DNA of 64,000 nt. It comes from Halochromatium salexigens. Lineage in GTDB: Bacteria; Pseudomonadota; Gammaproteobacteria; Chromatiales; Chromatiaceae. The first letter of the stretch is position 1. Every line of letters starts with the position of its first letter. The position numbers and the translations under genes were made by a program. A model generated the notes under the pieces. That model saw nothing but the letters and a program-made list of their open reading frames with translations, made no database searches and was not told the DNA's origin. Below are positions 38,110 through 47,440 of this stretch, one piece after another. The stretch is taken from the NCBI RefSeq assembly GCF_016653295.1, contig NZ_NHSF01000065.1, forward strand, positions 2,291-66,290, given 5' to 3'.

Positions 38110-39875
38110 AGATCAGGCCCGAGTGCAAAATGCAGCCGAAATCCCGCAGGATCCTTGGTCAATGCATAGGCCAGATCAACCCTGACCGGCCCGATGGGCG
38201 TCTTGTAGCGGATGCCAACCCCGACGCTCTGTTCCCATTCCTGGTCGACATCCGAATCGAAGGCATTGCCGATATCGGTAAAGATCGCCCCTGCCCAAGG
38301 ACCGACCAGCCGATGCTCCAACTCGAGGCTGCCAACCGCGAGATAGCGGCCGCCAATCGTTTTGTTGGTGACCGGATCATTGGGGCCAAGCACATCGAAG
38401 CCCCAACCACGGAGGCTATTGTCGCCACCGGCAAAGAAGCGCTGACTCGCCGGCACATCCTTCACACTGCTCGCCCAGATCGCGCCGAGTTCGGTGCGAC
38501 CGATGACGCGCAGCTTGTCGCCCAGCGACTTGATCAGCTTGTAATTGAGCTGACCACTGAGCCAATTGCTGGTCGCCAGCAGGCCCTCGGAGGTACCGTG
38601 AAGAGAGGCGTTGATCCTGTAGCCATCACGGGTATTGAGAGGGTCATCGGCCTTGACCTTGGACCAAGAGAGATAGGGCACGAGACCGTTGAAGGTGTCG
38701 GTATCGTTGGTCGCAACGGAGGAATCCTCGTAGCGATAATCGACGCCGATGTTGCGTCGCCATCCGCCCTCGGTCAGCACCGATTGGGCGATGCCGAGCT
38801 TGAACAGATCGCCCTCGCGGGTCTCGCTATCGAAGGCCTGGAACTCAGGCCGAATCAGCATGAAATCCTGGACCGGATCGCGAATGGGAATCCGATATTC
38901 GGCCAGGGCCGATTGCTCGACCTGCGAGATCTCGATCTCAGCCCTCAGGTTGTGGCCCCGACGCCCGATATAACGGCGCCGATAGTCGAGACTGAAGCGC
39001 GGCCCGACATCGGTCGCAAAGCCGGCGCCAACGCGGTAGACATTGGCCTTGTTGCGGGTCGCGAGCAGACGGATGGGCACCTCGCGATCGGGTCCGGCCT
39101 GGTCCTCGAGCGGGCGCACCTCGATGTTGTCGAAATACTCGGTCCCGATCAAACGCCCTTGCAGCTCCAGCAACAGCGCCGGATCGTAGATCACGCCCGG
39201 CTCGAAATTGACGAATTTCTCCAGAAAGGCCTCAGCCAGCAGGTCCTGCTCGAACTCGACCTCGCCGAGATAGAACTGCTCGCCGGTCGCGAGATGGAAT
39301 TCGATGATGGCCTCATAGGCGACTGGATCGATCAGCACCAGATGCCGCTGCAGATCGGCCTCGATATAGCCTTCATCCGAAGCGATATTGAGAATACGGG
39401 ACTTCGCTTTCTCATAATCTGCATGGATCAGCGCATCCCCGACCTGCATCGGGAATTGTTTCGGAAACAGCGGATTCTCGGCACCCGGGCCGGTGATGCG
39501 GTAATCGACACGACCAATCTTGACCGGCTCACCGGGGTCGATCGTGAAGGTTGCCATCCAGGTTCCCGCGTCGGTGCTGGGCTCGGTCAGCGTGGACGCG
39601 ATCTTGACCCAATAGAGACCGAATGGGGCCAAGGCCTCCCGAATCTGCTCCGGTGCCCGCTGATATAGCACGCGCAGCCGCGGTACCGACATCTCCACGT
39701 CACCGCGCTCCTGATACAGCCCGAGCAGCGCGAGGACGTTGCGCTCCAACCGACCCTCGAGCCCAGTGACCTTCACCTCGAGGTTGAGCGCGGCAACGCC
39801 ACCCGGTAGCAGCATGAGCAGCGACGCCCAGAGTGACAGGCGCCGAATCACCACTGAGCTGCGCGATGATGCCAT
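38106..39875 (-). CDS. tamA: Outer-membrane assembly protein TamA
   Basis: A 589-residue Omp85-superfamily protein. A signal peptide (about 1-29, ending GVAA-LN) is followed by POTRA-like modules (30-280) and a C-terminal 16-strand barrel. The conserved barrel segments RFFAGGDNSLRGW and GPVRVDLAYALTKDPAGFRLHFALG are present, the latter running to the C-terminus as expected for BamA/TamA. The start lies 9 bases after the glk stop. It is the outer-membrane partner of TamB. Confidence 0.94.
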   Translation of the reverse strand: MASSRSSVVIRRLSLWASLLMLLPGGVAALNLEVKVTGLEGRLERNVLALLGLYQERGDVEMSVPRLRVLYQRAPEQIREALAPFGLYWVKIASTLTEPSTDAGTWMATFTIDPGEPVKIGRVDYRITGPGAENPLFPKQFPMQVGDALIHADYEKAKSRILNIASDEGYIEADLQRHLVLIDPVAYEAIIEFHLATGEQFYLGEVEFEQDLLAEAFLEKFVNFEPGVIYDPALLLELQGRLIGTEYFDNIEVRPLEDQAGPDREVPIRLLATRNKANVYRVGAGFATDVGPRFSLDYRRRYIGRRGHNLRAEIEISQVEQSALAEYRIPIRDPVQDFMLIRPEFQAFDSETREGDLFKLGIAQSVLTEGGWRRNIGVDYRYEDSSVATNDTDTFNGLVPYLSWSKVKADDPLNTRDGYRINASLHGTSEGLLATSNWLSGQLNYKLIKSLGDKLRVIGRTELGAIWASSVKDVPASQRFFAGGDNSLRGWGFDVLGPNDPVTNKTIGGRYLAVGSLELEHRLVGPWAGAIFTDIGNAFDSDVDQEWEQSVGVGIRYKTPIGPVRVDLAYALTKDPAGFRLHFALGPDL

Positions 39876-39884
39876 GCCGAGGCC

Positions 39885-40868
39885 TCAGCCGATCTGGGCG
39901 ACCATATAGCGCGCAGCCCCATAGAGCGGCGTGCGCGAATCCAGGATGACCCGCACCGGAATCCGCTCCATCAAGCCGCGCATGCGGCCCTTGTCCAGGA
40001 AGCCCTCGATGAAACCCGCGCCCTGGAGCAAGGCCAGATTCTTCGGCGCGATGCCACCGCCGAGATAGACCCCACCCATGGCCATGTGCTTGAGCGCGGT
40101 GTTGCCGGCCTCGCGCCCATAGAGCACCGCGAAGAGTTCCAGCGCCTCCTGACTGATGCTATGACCATTGTGCGCGGCCTCGGCCACCGCTGCGGCGATG
40201 TCGCCATCACTGCGCAGCGCCTCGGCGACCGCCGGCGGATGCGTCGCCTTGTGCCACTGGGCGAGGAACTCATAGACGGTGCCGATCCCCATGCCGGAGA
40301 CCACCCGCTCCCAGCTCACGCGCCCGACGCGCTTTTGCAGATAATTCAGCAGCGCGAATTCGCGATCGTCGGTCGGTGCGAAATCGGTATGCCCGCCCTC
40401 GGTGGCGAATGGCCGATAATGCGCGCCATCCCAGAACAGGCCCGCCTCGCCAAGCCCGGTGCCGGCGGCGACCACACAGGCATTGCCGACGGCATCGGGT
40501 GCGCCGTGCTGGATCACGGCCAACTCGTTGGCGCTCAGCGCGGGCACGCCCCAGGCGACGGCCTCGAGATCATTGAGCAGCCCCACGCGCTCGAACCCGA
40601 GGCTCTTCTGCAGCGCTGCGGCATCGATCTGCCAGGGCAGATTGGTGGTCTTGCTGCGCCCGGCGACGACCGGCCCGGCGACGGCAAAGGCCGCCGCCGA
40701 GCAGCCACAGCCGGTCTCGTCGAGAAAGGCGGTGACGATCTCGCCGAGCGAGACCGACTTTCGGCTCGGATAGCGACGGTGCAGCTCCAGCGTGACGCTC
40801 TCATCCTCAACCTCGGCGATGCCGAGTCCCGTCTTGGTACCGCCGATATCGCCGACCAGAACACGCAT
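39885..40868 (-). CDS. glk: Glucokinase
   Basis: A 327-residue cytoplasmic enzyme that phosphorylates glucose with ATP. Visible motifs are the phosphate loop VGDIGGTKTGLG at the N-terminus, the catalytic region VGLLNDLEAVAWG, GTGLGEAGLF and the sugar-binding EGGHTDFAP, as in Glk of the ROK-unrelated bacterial family. The ATG at 40868 starts the true N-terminus; an open extension of 102 codons upstream is arginine-rich and unlike glucokinase. tamA follows directly. Glucose kinase next to outer-membrane genes is an unusual pairing that may be accidental. Confidence 0.93.
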   Translation of the reverse strand: MRVLVGDIGGTKTGLGIAEVEDESVTLELHRRYPSRKSVSLGEIVTAFLDETGCGCSAAAFAVAGPVVAGRSKTTNLPWQIDAAALQKSLGFERVGLLNDLEAVAWGVPALSANELAVIQHGAPDAVGNACVVAAGTGLGEAGLFWDGAHYRPFATEGGHTDFAPTDDREFALLNYLQKRVGRVSWERVVSGMGIGTVYEFLAQWHKATHPPAVAEALRSDGDIAAAVAEAAHNGHSISQEALELFAVLYGREAGNTALKHMAMGGVYLGGGIAPKNLALLQGAGFIEGFLDKGRMRGLMERIPVRVILDSRTPLYGAARYMVAQIG

Positions 40869-41071
40869 GATGGTTTGTCTCCAAGGCTGGGACGCCCGCT
40901 CGCGGCCCGCAGGCATGCGGAGCGCAGGCGCGCGGATGTCTGAGCGTGATGATAGCAGCGCCGTGGCGCTTCGGTGGCGCGCATCGCGTCGTCGCCGTGG
41001 TGCCGTGCCGACTTGCCGGCGTGACCTGCCGGCCTGCGGCTTGGCCGTCGCGCAACCGCCCAGGCTCAGCG

Positions 41072-41620
41072 TCAGTTGGGACGCTGGCTCACGAAGCGGA
41101 AAGGTGCGGCACGCGAGCCGCCTGGATAGTGCAGGAGCACCTGAGCCTCCCAGGTCATGCGCGCGCGCACGCACACCGGCAGCATCCCTTGCCCGTGCCA
41201 GTGTTCGATGTTGGCATCGGCATCAGCGTCGGCACTTGCACTGGCAGCTGCACCAGAATCGGCGCCCGCCCCCACGCTAACAGGCTGCAGGCGCGCGCGA
41301 TTGAAGCCCATGTTCATGTCGACGCCCTGGAAATCGATCTCGACCTGCTCGGGCGTGGGCAGATGCATAAGCCTGACCTCGAGCTGCAGCGGGCGCACCG
41401 CCGGGATGCCCCGTGGCTCGATCGCCAGACGAACCTCGCCGCCATCGGCGAAACGCACCCGACAGGCCTCATGCAGCAGATCGCAGTCAGGATTCAGCGG
41501 CGCGCGCTCGCCGAGCGGCGGATGCAGGAGCGGCCCGGCCTTGATCAGCACCACGACGACCACGGCGAGGCCGAGCCCGGCCGCCAGAGCCCAGAGAGGA
41601 CGCGCGTTCTGGTCGTTCAT
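41072..41620 (-). CDS. Membrane-anchored periplasmic protein with Ala/Ser/Asp repeat, unknown
   Basis: A 182-residue protein with a single N-terminal membrane segment (RPLWALAAGLGLAVVVVVLI) and an extracytoplasmic domain containing two Cys (CDLLHEACRVRF) and one more Cys near 155. Around residue 125-140 runs a repetitive Ala-Ser and Ala-Asp stretch (ASASADADADAN). I do not recognise the family. It lies upstream of glk on the same strand with a gap of about 200 bases. Confidence 0.65.
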   Translation of the reverse strand: MNDQNARPLWALAAGLGLAVVVVVLIKAGPLLHPPLGERAPLNPDCDLLHEACRVRFADGGEVRLAIEPRGIPAVRPLQLEVRLMHLPTPEQVEIDFQGVDMNMGFNRARLQPVSVGAGADSGAAASASADADADANIEHWHGQGMLPVCVRARMTWEAQVLLHYPGGSRAAPFRFVSQRPN

Positions 41621-41864
41621 TGCCTGATGACACCTTTGCTAAACTCCGCTCATGCGCCATCCTATCGCCACAAGATCGACTGCGAGCGGCAAGGGGACGC
41701 TAACGCGGCCCCACGGATTGTGGACCGCCTAAAGGCGGCCGGTCAGCTCCAAAACTGGAGCTGGTCGAGGCGTTGATCCTCTTTCTCTACTCTTGTGGTG
41801 GCGAATGTACGCGCGGATGACAGCTTCGTCTCGTCCGCTGCGCGCCAAGGAGAGCGAAGCGAAG

Positions 41865-42236
41865 GCGCGTAGTCGGGTAGCCGGGTGACGTTACCGTCAC
41901 CCGGCCCCCTAAGAACCCAGCGTGCGAGTTTCCCCGCACCGGGCTCAAGCCTTGATAAGGTGCCGTGAAGCACCCGACGATCAACGGGGACGTGACGGCG
42001 GCGCATCACCGAAGAGCCATTTGGGTGCGCTTTTCGGCGCCTCTTGCCTGTGACGCGTGCGTCGTGCGGCGAAGTAGCTCGCCTGCGCGGAGTCATAGGG
42101 GTTGGCTGCGGCGCGAATGCGCACATGGCGGCGGATCGGTTCGCACTGTGATCGGAAAAGCGGCCGCATTGCGGCTGATGTCTTCGACCGAATGGACCAC
42201 GGCATGTGATGAGGGATGAGCAGGCGGCGCGGAGTC
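41865..42236 (-). pseudogene. Group II intron 3' remnant, decayed ORF
   Basis: Upstream of the domain V, the minus strand reads HVRIRAAANPYD, resembling the segment before the HNH endonuclease of group II intron proteins, then KWLFGDAPPSR. The reverse-transcriptase core is absent. The most economical reading is a truncated intron tail left by deletion. The protein resemblance is short and could be chance; the domain V is the firm evidence. Confidence 0.5.
41913..41946 (-). ncRNA. Domain V of a third group II intron (remnant)
   Basis: On the minus strand this is a full 34-nt domain V beginning GAGCCCGGTGCGGGG and ending CGCTGGGTTC. The arms pair and the length is exact. A hairpin follows (GCCGGGTGACG with CGTCACCCGGC) and then CTACCCGAC, a typical group II 3' end near 41865-41875. 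It is a different sequence from the two introns at the left end. Confidence 0.82.
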
Positions 42237-42391
42237 ATCGACGCCGAAATCGAGCGATCAACCGTACTCGGTCTGAGCGGCACGCATGAGCTCGAAGCCT
42301 GCGCGTAGGAACAGATATTGGCACAATACAGGGCGTCGTGGATAGCCTCCAGCAATGCCTCTCGAATCAGAGAGGGCCCAAAGCTCGCCAA
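42237..42391 (-). pseudogene. gnd: 6-phosphogluconate dehydrogenase (gnd) fragment
   Basis: The minus strand encodes IREALLEAIHDALYCANICSYAQ. After a one-base frame change it continues GFELMRAAQTEYG, then a stop in place of the expected Trp, then SLDFG. This is the conserved ALY-x2-KICSYAQGF and EYGWxLDFG region of decarboxylating 6-phosphogluconate dehydrogenase. Only about 45 codons remain, with one frameshift and one nonsense change, and both ends stop abruptly. Its loss near glk hints that sugar-phosphate genes once lay here. Confidence 0.78.
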
Positions 42392-42662
42392 CCCTCGGTC
42401 ACCGGTCTAGGACGCAACTTGTGGGCCAGCAAGACCTGGCCTTGCCAGGGCAAAGGGTGAGCTTTGGCGGTATCGGCGCTCGATAGTGGGCACGTCGTTT
42501 GCAATCACTGAAGCCCGGCTGCTGCAGGACATCGCCCGTGACTTCTCGACCGCAAGGCTGGAGGCTATCCGCTTCGGATCGTATGCGCGCCGAGCTCGAT
42601 GACAAGGGCCATCTCCGAGCAGCCATCTCTGACGAGTAGCCTTCCTCTGAGTGGAGAGCGTC
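42392..42662. other. Intergenic stretch before the symporter, no gene recognised
   Basis: This 271-base stretch lies between the gnd fragment and the symporter. Short open frames exist on both strands but I recognise none. A ribosome-binding site (TGGAGAGCGTC) for the symporter ends the region. Confidence 0.45.
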
Positions 42663-44252
42663 ATGCCAAACGTTCAGATCAGCCCCTGGGACCTGGCGGT
42701 CGTCGCCGTCTATGTGATCGGCACGCGCATCCTGTTCGGTTGGTGGGCGGCTCGCACCGCGCGCAAAGGCGCCGAAGGCTACTTCCTTGGTGGCCGGGCG
42801 CTGCGTTGGCCCATCATCGGTCTGTCCTTCTATGTCGCCAACATGAGCGGCGGCAGCTTCGTCGGCCTGCCCGGCAGCGGCTACAACGACGGCATCGCCG
42901 TCTACCACTACGAATGGCTGCCGGCGGTGATCCTGGTGCTGTTCGTGCTGTTCCTGCTGCCGCTCTACCTGCGCGCGCGCATCTACACGGCCCCGCAGTT
43001 CCTGGAGTCCCGCTTCGGCCGCGAGCCACGGCTGGCGTTCTCGGGCTTCTTGCTGGTTGCCGTGACGCTGATCGATGCCCCGGCGTCGCTTTACGCCGGC
43101 GCCATGGTCGGCCAAGCCCTGTTCCCGTCGGCGCCGATGTGGCCACTGCTCGCGGCCGGGGCGCTGATCGCCGGGGTCTATATCTTCTTCGGCGGTCTCG
43201 GCGCCGTCGTCATCAACGATGCGCTGCAGGCCGCCATGATCATGATCGGCGGCACACTGGTGCTGGTGCTGGCCTGGCAGGCGGTGCCGTCCTGGGATGC
43301 CGTCATGCAGGCGGCGCCACCCGATGCGCTGCATCTGATCCGACCCGCTGACGACGAGCTCCTGCCCTGGCCTGGCATCTTCACCGGCGTGCTCGTTATC
43401 GGCGTCTACTTCTGGTGCACCAATCAGTTCGTCGTGCAGCGCGCACTGGGCGCCCACAACCTCGATCACGGCCGCTGGGGCGCGCTGTTCGCCGGGCTGC
43501 TGAAGCTGCCGAACCTGTTCATCCTGGTCATGCCCGGGGTGCTGGCGGTCGCCCTCTACCCAGACCTCGAGCGCCCGGATCTGGTGTTTCCGACCTTGGT
43601 TGTGGATCTGCTGCCGGTGGGTCTGCGCGGCCTGCTGCTGGCTGCCTTCGTCGCCGCGATCCTGTCCAGCCTGGAGGCGATCTTCAACTCCTCGGCGACC
43701 CTGTTCACGATGGACTTCGTGCGCACCTTCCGCCCGCAGACCAGTGACCAAGGGCTGACCCGCTGGGGCCGGTGGTCAACGGTCGGTTTCATGATCGCGG
43801 CGATCCTGTGGTCCCCGATCGTGCTGCAGTTTCCGACCCTCTGGCAGTATCTGCAGTCGTTCATGTCCTATATCACGCCGCCGGTGACGGCCGTGTTCAT
43901 CATCGGCATCTTCTGGCCGCGGGCGAACACTGCCGGTGCCTTGGCGACGCTGGTGATCGGCGTGCCCCTGGGTATCCTCGGTTGGGCCGCCAACGAGCTG
44001 CTCGACTGGCTGCCGCTCCAGTACCTCTATGCGGCCGGGATCATGTTCGCGCTGAGCGCGTTGATCCTGGTTACCGTGAGTCTGGCGACCGCGCCGCCGG
44101 ACCCGGACAAGGTGCAGCAATGCACCTGGCGCCCGGCACTGTGGCGGCAAGAGACCCGGGACCTGGCTGATACGCCCTGGTATGCGAACTATCGTTATAT
44201 GGCGCTCGGGTTGACCCTGCTGGCAGCGGCGATGGTGCTCTGGTGGTGGTGA
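42663..44252 (+). CDS. Sodium:solute symporter family transporter
   Basis: A 529-residue inner-membrane protein with about 13-14 hydrophobic segments. SSS-family patterns are GRALRWPIIGLSFYVANMSGGSFVGLPG near the start, FGGLGAVVINDALQAAMIMIGG (near 180-205), and the sodium-site helix AAFVAAILSSLEAIFNSSATLFTMD (near 335-360). A GTG four codons earlier is an alternative start. It resembles SGLT-like sugar or osmolyte transporters, but substrate cannot be assigned. glk and relics of sugar metabolism nearby make a sugar plausible. Confidence 0.9.
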   Translation: MPNVQISPWDLAVVAVYVIGTRILFGWWAARTARKGAEGYFLGGRALRWPIIGLSFYVANMSGGSFVGLPGSGYNDGIAVYHYEWLPAVILVLFVLFLLPLYLRARIYTAPQFLESRFGREPRLAFSGFLLVAVTLIDAPASLYAGAMVGQALFPSAPMWPLLAAGALIAGVYIFFGGLGAVVINDALQAAMIMIGGTLVLVLAWQAVPSWDAVMQAAPPDALHLIRPADDELLPWPGIFTGVLVIGVYFWCTNQFVVQRALGAHNLDHGRWGALFAGLLKLPNLFILVMPGVLAVALYPDLERPDLVFPTLVVDLLPVGLRGLLLAAFVAAILSSLEAIFNSSATLFTMDFVRTFRPQTSDQGLTRWGRWSTVGFMIAAILWSPIVLQFPTLWQYLQSFMSYITPPVTAVFIIGIFWPRANTAGALATLVIGVPLGILGWAANELLDWLPLQYLYAAGIMFALSALILVTVSLATAPPDPDKVQQCTWRPALWRQETRDLADTPWYANYRYMALGLTLLAAAMVLWWW

Positions 44253-44269
44253 GCAGTCTCGACGATCGC

Positions 44270-44587
<318 letters not shown>

Positions 44588-44724
44588 GCTAGGTCGCCTT
44601 CTTCTGACGCAGGCAGTTGAGCGCCGTTCCGCTATTCAGATGGGTGGACCCGTCTCCCGGGGAGCCAATGCTCCGCCGGAAGATACCTGGCCGGTGCAGG
44701 TCGGTCATGCCGGCCAGGTCGGGC

Positions 44725-45936
44725 TCAACGCGGCGCTCGATAGGTTTCGCTGCGCCCGCCCGGATGGCTCAGCACGAGCTGCCAGAGATGACCAGTGCGC
44801 GAGCGGAATAAGGCTGCGGAGCCATGCAGATAGTACTTCCACATGCGCCGGAAGCGCTCGTCGTAGCCAGCCTCCGCGAGCGCCGGCCAGGCCTGCTCCA
44901 CGTTCGCCCACCAGGCCATCAGGGTCCGGTCATAGTCCGGTCCTAACGCATGCCAATCCTCGAGCACGAAGCGCGGTCGCAGCGCCTGGGCGAGTCGCTC
45001 GGCGTTGGGCAGCTCGCCATTGGGGAAGATGTAGCGGTCGATCCAGGGATCATTGACTGGATTGGCGGCGCTGGTGCCAATGGTATGGAGCAAGAACAGC
45101 CCGTCCTCCTTCAGCAGCTGCGCCGCGCTGTCAAAGAAGGCAGCGTCGTTCTTACGGCCAACGTGCTCGAACATGCCCACCGAGACGATCTTATCGAAGC
45201 GCCCGTCCAGCTCCCGGTAATCCTGGAGCCGGATATCGACCGGCAGCCCGGCGCAGCGCTGCCGTGCCAACTGCGCCTGCTCGCGCGAGACGGTCAGCCC
45301 GACCACCTGCACGTCATAATGACGTGCAATGTATTCGGCCAAGCCACCCCAGCCACAGCCGATGTCGAGTACTCGCTCGCCGGGCTCCAGCTCAAGCTTT
45401 CGGCAGATCAGATCCAGCTTCGCGCGCTGGGCGCTTTCCAGATCCTCGGCCTTGGCCCAATAGCCGCAGCTATAGCTCATGGTCGGGTCGAGCATGGCCT
45501 CGTAGAGGTCATTGCCGACATCGTAGTGCTGCTCGCCGACCTGGAAGGCCCGCTTCTGGCTCTGCAGATTCAATAGCCGAGCACGCAGCACGAGCAGCGC
45601 GATCCGCAGCCGCAGCCCGAGCCCAGCGGCCCCGTACAGCCTGTCTTCGATGCCGCTTCCTAGCAACCGGGTGAAGGCCTCATCGAGCGCCGGTGCATCC
45701 CATTGCTGATCCATGTAGGACTCGCCGAGACCCAGCGACCCGGCGCTCAACACCCGGTCGTAGAATGCCGGATCATGCACGCGGATGTCCCAGGGTCGAT
45801 GGCCGTCCAATCTCACATCCGCCTGCGCGGCCAATTCCTTCAGCAATTGCGGACCGCCTCGACCGAGACCGCGGATGCTATCCAGCAAGCTGCGCTCGGG
45901 CTGCGACTGCCAGGTTTGATTCGGTAACGTGCTCAT
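44725..45936 (-). CDS. cfa: Cyclopropane-fatty-acyl-phospholipid synthase
   Basis: A 403-residue SAM-dependent enzyme that adds a methylene bridge to unsaturated acyl chains of membrane phospholipids, usually in stress or stationary phase. An N-terminal lipid-binding region (VRLDGHRPWDIRVHDPAFYDRVLSAGSLGLGESYMD) is followed by the methyltransferase with VLDIGCGWGGLAEYIA. Family motifs QHYDVGNDLYEAMLDPTMSYSCGYW and SVGMFEHVGRKN are present. The ATG at 45936 follows GAGGAGCCGCAACCC; a 59-codon upstream extension is not Cfa-like. Length is normal. Confidence 0.95.
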   Translation of the reverse strand: MSTLPNQTWQSQPERSLLDSIRGLGRGGPQLLKELAAQADVRLDGHRPWDIRVHDPAFYDRVLSAGSLGLGESYMDQQWDAPALDEAFTRLLGSGIEDRLYGAAGLGLRLRIALLVLRARLLNLQSQKRAFQVGEQHYDVGNDLYEAMLDPTMSYSCGYWAKAEDLESAQRAKLDLICRKLELEPGERVLDIGCGWGGLAEYIARHYDVQVVGLTVSREQAQLARQRCAGLPVDIRLQDYRELDGRFDKIVSVGMFEHVGRKNDAAFFDSAAQLLKEDGLFLLHTIGTSAANPVNDPWIDRYIFPNGELPNAERLAQALRPRFVLEDWHALGPDYDRTLMAWWANVEQAWPALAEAGYDERFRRMWKYYLHGSAALFRSRTGHLWQLVLSHPGGRSETYRAPR

Positions 45937-46287
45937 GGGTTGCGGCTCCTCGTCTTGACTGCAGATTGCTAGCGAACTGCCTGCGCTCAGGCGCCTTCTG
46001 ACAGACGCCGTTGCCAAAACGAATAACCGCAAGATCAGTGCCAGATAGCAACAGCCGGTAAAGCGGCTGGCAACCCTAGGTTGACCGGGGGATAGCGACC
46101 AGTAAGAGTGCAAAAGACCCGCTCTCCGAGGGGCCTTCCAGGCTCCCCGGTGATCCCAACTGCATCAGAGGACCAGACAGCCGAGTAAGAAACGGTCCAT
46201 CAACCGCTTCCCGATTTGAGAGCCCCTGTTGGGCGATCATCGGGAAGCGGTAACAACCGCAACGGATCGGCCCGTGGGCAGGGCTGG

Positions 46288-46599
46288 CTAATCCGCTTCC
46301 GCTTGGCAGGCGACCCGCCCGGACTCCTCGCCGAGCTTCTCTAGCGAGAAGAACGGGCTCATCTCACGCGCCCAGTCGGCGGCGAGCTTGCTCGATGCCT
46401 TGGCCTGCTCGGCAGCATCAAACAGGCTCACGGTCACGATACCCGGCAGTCCGTCGCCACCGAGCCCAGTGACGATGACGGAGTAGTTGATGAAACCGTC
46501 GAGGGTCTTGATGCGCGGCATGAAGGTGGTCTCCACCTTGTCGCGTACAATATCCGGTGTTCCCTTGACGAGCTGGTAGCGGCGAATCGAGCAGTACAA
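46288..46599 (-). CDS. Antibiotic-biosynthesis-monooxygenase-like small protein
   Basis: A 103-residue protein of ferredoxin-like ABM type. It starts LYCSIRRYQLVKGTPDIVRDKV, continues FMPRIKTLDGFINYSVI, and has VTVSLFDAAEQAKASSKLAADW before the end, all common in single-domain ABM proteins. The likely start is TTG at 46599, since AGGAG lies about 10 bases upstream and relatives start at this Tyr-Cys-Ser point. An upstream in-frame ATG would add 23 residues of doubtful sequence. Function is unknown. Confidence 0.7.
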   Translation of the reverse strand: MYCSIRRYQLVKGTPDIVRDKVETTFMPRIKTLDGFINYSVIVTGLGGDGLPGIVTVSLFDAAEQAKASSKLAADWAREMSPFFSLEKLGEESGRVACQAEAD

Positions 46600-46753
46600 G
46601 TCTGGGCGCTCCTGGGCAATGTTCTGAGGACACCCAGACAAAGATAGCCGATTCCTCGCTGACCACAAGGCAGCCGGCAGCCGGAGAGGCTACTCCCCAG
46701 CCCAGCCCCGGGTTCGCAAAAGCGAGCAACGCATAGTGATCGGGTGCCCGAAC

Positions 46754-46781
46754 ATCGGCGCCTTCGTGCGAAGACGCCGAT
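46754..46781. terminator. Strong hairpin downstream of the OB-fold-like gene
   Basis: Two stacked stems, ATCGGCG/CGCCGAT and CTTCG/CGAAG, lie about 15 bases after the stop of the minus-strand gene. No U-tract follows on the minus strand. It is a likely transcript-end structure but not a textbook intrinsic terminator. Confidence 0.55.
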
Positions 46782-46795
46782 CGATCGGCAGCTGC

Positions 46796-47440
46796 TTAGG
46801 AGGCAGTCTCGCCGCCGTTCTCTTCTAGGATCACGATCGAATCAGCTGCGAACTCGAGTCCGCCGAAGAAGGCTGCATCAATGTTGCCGGTCACGCTGAC
46901 GCGATCGCCAACCTCAACCTTCTGGTAGCCCTCGTCGTCGAGCGGATCATAGCCGAGCCCCTCAGTCTGGACGACGAGCTTATCGGCACCGGTGTCGACG
47001 GTGAATTGATCGTCGCCCACCGAATCGACAGTACCCTGTACGAGCGTCTCGGAGATGACCACCGGTGTTGTAACCGAAATCCTGACATCGTCCTCGTCCA
47101 TCGCGCTGGCATAGAAGGTGGTTCCCAACTTCTCGACATAGACGCTGCTCGCCTCAATGGTGGTCATCTCAAACAGGTCATCGTCGACCATGCCGACCAC
47201 ATTAACCTTATCGCCTGGGATCAGCTTATAGGCATCGGCATCCCGATCGCCATCATCCATCTCAACGGTGACGCTGCCGTCGCCGTAGTCGAGGCTGAAG
47301 GTATCCGCGGACACTGATTCGACCACGCCGTCGATACTGATCCAGGAATCATCAGGTGCTGTATAAGGATTGGCCTGCCCAAAGGCAGCCCCGGCAGCAA
47401 GTAAACCGGCAGCAACGACAGTCAATTTCTTTAATGACAT
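46796..47440 (-). CDS. Secreted acidic protein with repeated OB-fold-like (DUF5666-type) modules
   Basis: A 214-residue exported protein. The signal peptide MSLKKLTVVAAGLLAAGAAFG is followed by three modules of the same pattern: ISIDGVVESVSADTFSLDYGDGSVTVEM, then VQGTVDSVGDDQFTVDTGADKLVVQT, with the middle one weaker. Each ends in a D-x-V-x-V-x-G motif (IPGDKVNVVGMV, EVGDRVSVTGNI). This resembles DUF5666/BOF-type OB folds. It is strongly acidic. The ATG at 47440 follows GAGGAGAGAAATCC. Ligand and partners are unknown. Confidence 0.82.
   Translation of the reverse strand: MSLKKLTVVAAGLLAAGAAFGQANPYTAPDDSWISIDGVVESVSADTFSLDYGDGSVTVEMDDGDRDADAYKLIPGDKVNVVGMVDDDLFEMTTIEASSVYVEKLGTTFYASAMDEDDVRISVTTPVVISETLVQGTVDSVGDDQFTVDTGADKLVVQTEGLGYDPLDDEGYQKVEVGDRVSVTGNIDAAFFGGLEFAADSIVILEENGGETAS

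Noticed and set aside
42399-43751. Long open frame antisense to the sodium:solute symporter
   Set aside because: It is rich in Gln, Arg and His with no family pattern and mirrors codon bias of the real gene; similar long antisense frames exist opposite bchE, tamB, ispG and treS in this GC-rich DNA.
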